Assembly (NCBI RefSeq): GCF_000247695.1
Contig: NW_004624805.1
Coordinates: 7,366,198-7,430,197 of the forward strand
Length of the DNA: 64,000 nt
Source: Heterocephalus glaber
Taxonomy: Eukaryota; Chordata; Mammalia; Rodentia; Bathyergidae
Direction: 5' to 3'
Shown: piece after piece, positions 57,971-64,000 of the stretch
Numbering within the stretch: the stretch's first letter is position 1
How the letters are laid out: every line of letters starts with the position of its first letter
Position numbers and translations under genes: made by a program
Notes under the pieces: model-generated
Told to the model about the DNA's origin: nothing
Seen by the model: only the letters and a program-made list of their open reading frames with translations
Databases searched by the model: none

Positions 57971-59481
57971 CTCATATACATCAGCACTGCACGTGCCTGC
58001 CTGTCGTCATGCACTGCATCGTGAGATTTCCATCAATAGTGACCCGCACATATAATGCTGGTTCCATAGTGGAGCTGAAATTTTCCCTTTTCTTAGTGAC
58101 ATCATAGTGTAACTCATGTGTTTCTGGTGATGCTGGTAGAAAGAAGCCCACCTAGCCGCTAGGCGTGTGAAAGTATAGCACCTACAATTCTGTACAGTGT
58201 ATGATATGGATAGGATGATAAATGGCTACTTAACTGCAGAATGTATATACTTTTAATTATTGTTTTTGACTGTACTCCTTATAAAAAACGTTCATGGTAA
58301 AACAGTATGCCTCATTAGGCAGCAGTAGTTTCCCTGTCCAATGTGTACCTCCACTCTTGATTCGCCACACCCAGCGGTGGATGTATCTGCCTCGGCCACT
58401 GTCTGTACTCTGGGATACCCACACTGGCAGAATCACCTGGGATGCCGATTCAGAACATATCCCTGTGTCTAGCTGTGAAAATCATGAGTTAGTACAATGT
58501 CTCTGATTCCCACCTACCAACACAGAATTAGCTTTTCCTTATTTGTAACTTCTGAACAATAGATTTCATTGTCCAGAATATCTTCACTTTTCTACTCATT
58601 CCTGGTACGTGTGTTTGTGCATACTTGTGTGTGCACGTGTGTGTTTGTAGTAGAGGGAGAATCGCTAAGCCATGCACTTCCGTGAAGCAAAGTTACTAAC
58701 TGGCACACAGTACTTGGGTGCTAGTCCTTTTTGTCTTCAGCTTTATGTGAAGTGCAGTTTTCAGTTAAGCTAATTCTCTTTCCCACTCTACTCAGTGTGG
58801 TCATATTACTCATTTGTTTGTGTGCCATTTTGGACCGCCGTTTCCCCACCCCCTAATGTGCCTTCCAACCTGTTTGGTTTCAGGCATTTGTTTCAGTTTT
58901 AGGAACTGAAGCATCACTATGGTTCTGACCTACACAGAAAAATGTGCTCAGAATGTCATTTCCCATTATTGCCCCCGTTAATTCCCATTCCCTCTTTCAA
59001 ACCTATTCCTGTTTGCTCCCTATAAGCAACTCATTTCAGTAGTTTCTTTTATTCTTTTTTCCATGTTTTGTGGAGCAATGAGCAGATACATAACTTTTAA
59101 TATCCACTTCTCCATATATAGTGGGTAGCTTGTATCGGATGTCTGCACGTACGTGTACAACTGCACGTACACATTTATACGCATTGCACACATGCACTTT
59201 TGCATTTCTTTCCATTTAACAGCATGCCCTATATTTTTAAAAAGATTTAAATCTATTTCAGTTTTACTGTTGTGTGATATCAATTTTATTGTTTTTTACC
59301 CCTAGAATTTTCCAAACAAAACATACAGTTTAGGAATGTGAAAGTAAAGCATCAAACGTAAGGGAAACACAATTTCTTTGGGGTTTTGCTTTTTTGTCTT
59401 TTTTACAACATCGTAATTTTTCACCATGGATTTATATCAAAATGTGATTTAATGTTGTTTAGTGATTTAAATGCCTTGTTT
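57971..59481. other. Unique intron before the PARD3 exon
   Basis: GT-rich simple sequence at 58603-58650. An ACGTACGTG palindrome lies at 59146-59154 with ACGTAC repeated at 59165-59170. A weak MER5-like stretch is at 58410-58500. No gene. Confidence 0.5.
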
Positions 59482-59698
<217 letters not shown>

Positions 59699-60300
59699 GA
59701 AAGAAAGCTCTCTCCCCTCTGCACATTTCCTCCTCATTTGCAGGGCCGTGGGCTTTTGCCATCTGCCCCTGCTCCTGGGAGTGGAATTCATTATCAGAAG
59801 TTGATCACGTTTAGAACCCGGCCAGGGCCTTTTCACGAGAAGTGGGCAGTCTGTACACTTTAATAGATAGCAGTTGTTGTAGTTGCCTGGATTTTCCTCT
59901 CTGTGTGTCTCACTGCATGTTAGAAGGGCGAGTGGTCATGGGAGGGCTTCCCAGAAGCATGCCGCAGCGCTGCAGACTCACAGTGGCTCACTTACAGCCC
60001 CTGCTCGGGCTACTTGGACTTCATGCCAGGAGCTGGGGAAGGAGAGGCCTCAGGCCAAAGCTGTCTTCCGGGGCCTGGGAGAGCCCTGTTGGAGGACATC
60101 TGTAGGCCAGGGGGCTTGGGGGGCAGCAGGTGTCTCTGTGAGGGGTTGCTACGGTTCCCCGACATTTGTTTGAAGAACTGTGTTAATTATTTCTAGAAGA
60201 TTTACTTAGAAAAGTCAGATACTTTTGCTGGAAATAATATTTTGTGTTTATAATTTTCTGAGCTCTTATTCAGTATAAGGTCTGTTTTAAGAAATTTACA

Positions 60301-60432
60301 CCAGCTGTGGTGGTGCATGCCTGCAGTCCTAGCACTCGGGAGCCTGCGGCAGGAGGGTCGCTGTAAGTTCGGGGCCAGCCTGGGCTATGTGGCGAGACAT
60401 TGACTCAGGGGGGAAAAAATTTTTTTTTAAAG
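60301..60432 (+). mobile_element. B1 SINE in the downstream intron
   Basis: CCAGCTGTGGTGGTGCATGC, TAGCACTCGGGAGCCTGCGG and GTTCGGGGCCAGCCTGGGCT, then an A/T-rich tail. Confidence 0.9.
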
Positions 60433-60852
60433 CTCACTTATCTCTTAGGCACTGTATTTGGAATCGCTTCAGTTTTCCCAGTGGGAAACTTGGTCTTGTG
60501 TGGTTTTGCTGATTGTAGATCTTCCTCTGCAGATTGATAATAACATATATACATAAAATGGATAATGTGTAAGAATAGAATATAGATAGATACCATTTGG
60601 GATGGATGGTTTATTTGTCTAGAATGCAAGAGAAGTAGGCGATTTGGTCCATTTCATTAACAGGTTTGGCTTACTTGACCAGTAAGTTGTAATTCTCACC
60701 AAAGGTAAAGAAAGATAATAGTTGAAGTTCAATTATCTGGATTTTTCTTGCTCCCATTTTTCACACTATTGGCAACCTGTAGAGTTTTAGAAATGTGTTC
60801 CTAGATGTTCGTAAGCTACCTTTGCTTCCACTATTTGTTCAAGGTGCATAGA

Positions 60853-60936
60853 AGGGTCGGGGATGTGTCGTAGCTCAGGGGAAGAATACGTGCTGAGCAT
60901 GCAGTGCCCTGGGCTCCAACACCAGCTCTGCAGAAG
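60853..60936 (+). mobile_element. ID SINE, older
   Basis: GGGTCGGGGATGTGTCGTAG, GCTCAGGGGAAGAATACGTG and CCCTGGGCTCCAACACC; box B is damaged. Confidence 0.7.
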
Positions 60937-61239
60937 AAGTGCATGTGAGGAGAACATGCTAAGAATCCAGCCTGAACCGCAGATCTGAGAGTCCGTCAGA
61001 AAGCGGTGACGACATGCCCCTTGGAGGTGCAGAGCTCCGGAAGGCGCTGCACTGGGCATGTCTGCTCCATGTGCTGTGTTGGACGCCGGCCACTTCCTAC
61101 CAGTGCTGTACGTCATCGCGACCAGATCAGACCCAAGGCCACGGATGCTGTTGCCAAGGAAGTCTGGAGTCAAATAGCCACCGTTTTAGTTGACCGTTCC
61201 TTTATTTTTCCTCTCTTCCTCCCACCTCCTCTATTCCCT

Positions 61240-61342
61240 TTTTTTCTTCCTCTCACTGTGTAGTCCAGGCTGGGCTCAGCAATTCGCCTGCCTCAGCCTC
61301 CCAAGTAAGGGGGAATACAGGTGCATATCGCTATACCTGGCT
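61240..61342 (-). mobile_element. B1 SINE, minus strand
   Basis: TTCTTCCTCTCACTGTGTAG, CCAGGCTGGGCTCAGCAATT and GCCTCAGCCTCCCAAGTAAG; shortened in the middle. Confidence 0.8.
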
Positions 61343-62018
61343 TGTTCATTTCTTCATGTGCAGGAAATTTGGAGTTTATTTGTACACATATATAAGCAAG
61401 TATGTTTTTAATTGATATTTTGGAAATAAGATTTGATTAAAATGAAGATAAACTGTTGAGTCCGTCTGGCTGGACTTAGTCCTGGTGGTGTTTGAGAGGA
61501 GGCGGGTGTGTAGAATGCATGGTGTACCAGGCCGTGTGAGGTGGCACACAACTCCCTTTGGTTTCTTACAGACTCACTAAGCCCACGATTTAAGGAATAT
61601 CTCCTGAGAATGAGTCTGTGTATAAAAGCATAGCTAAAAGCTTTTAGAAATAATACTGCAAGTATTCAGGTACCTGAAGTTTGGGCCATAGTGTCTTTAA
61701 TGAATTAGTGTCTTTAATCATCAGTCATACTTACTGTCTATATTTAAATGCAGAGCTTCCTGTCATCTTTGTAGATTTTTGTGTGTGCATTGCCTAAAGC
61801 AGGACGCACCTCTAATTGTAGCATAGAGAGAACTTGGCGGAATGGTGAGTCTTCTGTGTTAGGGTAAGAAGAAACAGCATTTCTTCCGTCAATTTCTGGC
61901 TTTTGCCTCCTCTGAATTCCACCCGCATTTCTCATATATAGCCACTTACCTTGGCTGATCCTGTGTGTTGAAATTTAAATGGTGCTTTCAACTAAAAATC
62001 ACCCTTTTATTGTGAGAG

Positions 62019-62041
62019 TGTGTGTGTGTGTGTGTGTGTGT
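62019..62041 (+). repeat. (TG)n microsatellite
   Basis: Eleven TG units. Confidence 0.95.
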
Positions 62042-62121
62042 AAAGGAAATTATACTTCAAGCATATGTCCTGTCTTGTGACCACCAATGAAGTGCAAATT
62101 TTATTTTCTTACTGTGATTTG

Positions 62122-62304
62122 GAGGGGTGGTGCCTGGGCTGGAACCTAAGGTCTTCTTACTAAGCCACATCCCCAGCCCTGTTTTATTTTCCTTTGAGAC
62201 AGGGTCTCATTTATAAGTTGCCCAGACTGGGCTTGACTTGTGGTCCTCCTGCCTCAGCCTCCTAGAGTACTGGGGTTACAGGCCTGCACCATCCCGTGGC
62301 TGGC
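62122..62304 (-). mobile_element. B1-ID dimeric SINE
   Basis: The ID part is GGCTGGAACCTAAGGTC and TACTAAGCCACATCCCCAGC. The B1 part is GAGACAGGGTCTCATTTATA, CCTGCCTCAGCCTCCTAGAG and GGGGTTACAGGCCTGCACC. Confidence 0.85.
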
Positions 62305-64000
62305 TTTTCTCTGATCTTTATGTGCTAGGGTTGTTTAGATTTATGGCCTTGGCTGGCACTGGGTCAGTCCCGATTAAGCATCTATACACAAGGCTCATGG
62401 TCATGCAGCGGCTACCTATCGCACACATCATCTGTTGGTTCAGGTGACTTCATAGTAGCTGAGTGACCTTCATCCAGACCGAAAGCCTGAGTCTGTGCTG
62501 GTCAGGCTCTGTTGAGGGCCTAGGAGTCCGGAGCTGAACTAAGGAGCCCTGTTTGCTATCAAGGGTCTGCGTGTATCAAGGGTTCTTATTTACAGATTTG
62601 AAAAACAAATACCCAGCAAGGTGAAGATACTTGCTCAGTGGAGAAATGATCAACTCTAATCAGGGATGTGATCAATATAAAGGCTTTCAGATAACTTCCT
62701 AGTTTTTGCCTCGCACAAAGAGCAACTTTTCTGTTTTCCAGTGAGTGAACTCATTTATCTTCTTTATTCTATAAAGCATTGGTGGAAGCTGATGAAAGGA
62801 TGTAGAGAATAATTTCCCCCAGTAAATATGTGAGTGTTGTTTGGATATCAAGGTAGGTTTGGGTTTACTATGCAGAATTCTTATCTAGAGGCCTTTCTGT
62901 GTTTTCCTAGAAGTTGCCATTCATTTGGCCTTGAGCTATTTTGTAGTTTATTAGAAAAAAAAGTTTAAAAAAACCAATCTTTGGTTTAGTTCAATCAGTG
63001 GTTTTTCAGCCTGGAGTGATTATCCTCCCGGAAGGACGTCTTGAGACAGTTTTGGTTGTCATGGTGGGAAGGGGTCCTACTGGCAGTGAGCAGAGGCCAA
63101 GGACGCTGCTACTCATCCTTTACCTGCAGCACCGTCTCCTCCATCTAAGCGCAGTTCAGCCTAGATGTCATCGTGCCAAGGTCAGAAATCCCAAAGCACC
63201 TGAAACTTAAGAGAAACACATTATTGAGTCTAGTATATCAAGTACTGCTCTGAACAAAACCTTAACAGATTGACAGTGGGGCCATAATTCATATCTTGCT
63301 GCCAGGTGACTTGAACCTATTTAATCAGCTGGCTTTTTATTAATTTTATTAGAAAAAGGCTGATAAAAGTGATTAGACTCATTCCTACCACCAGTGGTAC
63401 AAGCCACCCAATGGGAGTCATGCATGCAGCACTGGTGATTCAGGCCGGCTAGAAGGTGTTAAACTAGAGGGCAAAAATGTGATTATCAGCCAATGATAAA
63501 AGTGCTGCTAGTAATGAATAGACAGCAAGAAAATGTTGCTTATAGGTAGAATTACACAAAAATATTACTACATATCTGATTATTAGAATAAAAATGTAAA
63601 CTTTCCTAAATACCAAAAATGTATTTTAGGAATTAGGAAGGTAAATAAAATGTCATATAGTGAAAGACTACTACTTACATTAAAGAAATAACATACAATT
63701 GGATAACTGTAAAAATATATACCTATAGGGAAGGGACAAAATAGCGTAAAGGAAATGAAATACAAGCTAGACTTATTCTATTTTGTTTTGTGCACTTGAT
63801 TTCATAACCATATTATATTTTATGTGATTATAAAGCAATTACATTTTCAGGTTTAAAACCACATTTCATAATGACTAATATTAATTAGTACCACTCGCAA
63901 CAAAATGTTTTTATTTTTTATTTTCCTGCATAAAGAATAGAGAACTCACAGTTCTGGAGATTCAAGGGGTTTTAATTGTCCATTTGTATATTTTCTTTGG
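62305..64000. other. AT-rich unique intron to the window end
   Basis: A weak minus-strand MIR-like piece lies at 62585-62660. 63930-63975 (GAGAACTCACAGTTCTGGAG) recalls the MLT1-like LTR family seen at 53.3-54.1 kb. No coding exon found. Confidence 0.5.

Overview
This 64 kb window is mammalian nuclear DNA, almost certainly from a rodent. It carries many tRNA-derived ID-type SINEs, 7SL-derived B1 elements (some with the 29-bp internal duplication), and B1+ID dimers. It also holds rodent-style MaLR LTRs and ancient mammalian repeats (MIR, L2, hAT, Tc1/mariner). The mix of a 'GGTTCTGCCGCC' ID subfamily with B1-ID dimers points to a non-murid rodent; a beaver- or kangaroo-rat-like animal is my best guess, at low certainty. 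There is no sign of prokaryotic organisation.

Only one coding segment can be supported: a 181-bp exon on the + strand at 59512-59692. It encodes 60 residues that I recognise as part of the cell-polarity scaffold PARD3 (Par-3), roughly residues 75-134. The exon has a consensus-like acceptor with a branch site and a GTGAGT donor. Everything upstream (1-59511) is therefore read as one long 5' intron of PARD3, and everything downstream (59693-64000) as the start of the next intron. All other long ORFs lack exon structure, codon signal or recognisable homology, or overlap repeats.

Layout. 1-12 kb: AT-rich unique intron with scattered old ID, MIR and L2 copies, a 5S rRNA-derived fragment (4424-4467) flanked by 14-bp direct repeats, and a degenerate tandem repeat near 6.6 kb. 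12-25 kb: young ID insertions with clear target-site duplications (TSDs), two short hairpins (13.0 and 13.5 kb), a complete solo LTR with 5-bp TSD (14493-14899), MaLR LTRs, and a MIR split by an ID. 25-41 kb: B1-ID dimers, a possible ERV LTR with repeated CCAAT boxes (31.5 kb), hAT fragments, and an ID with a poly-C tail (39.9 kb). 41-46 kb: a GC/CpG-rich patch, two short non-autonomous DNA transposons with terminal inverted repeats and TA flanks, and a possible LTR. 46-59.5 kb: B1 copies, a MaLR-in-MaLR nest (53.3-54.1 kb), an old hAT element (55.4 kb) and a decayed mariner-like element with a transposase C-terminus (57.4-58.0 kb). 59.5-64 kb: the PARD3 exon, then intron with B1/ID copies.

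I found no new gene system. The points of interest are repeat biology (nested insertions, SINE subfamilies, poly-C tails, the 5S fragment), a few candidate regulatory or structured sequences, and the local exon divergence. Repeat family names are from recognition by eye, not a database search.
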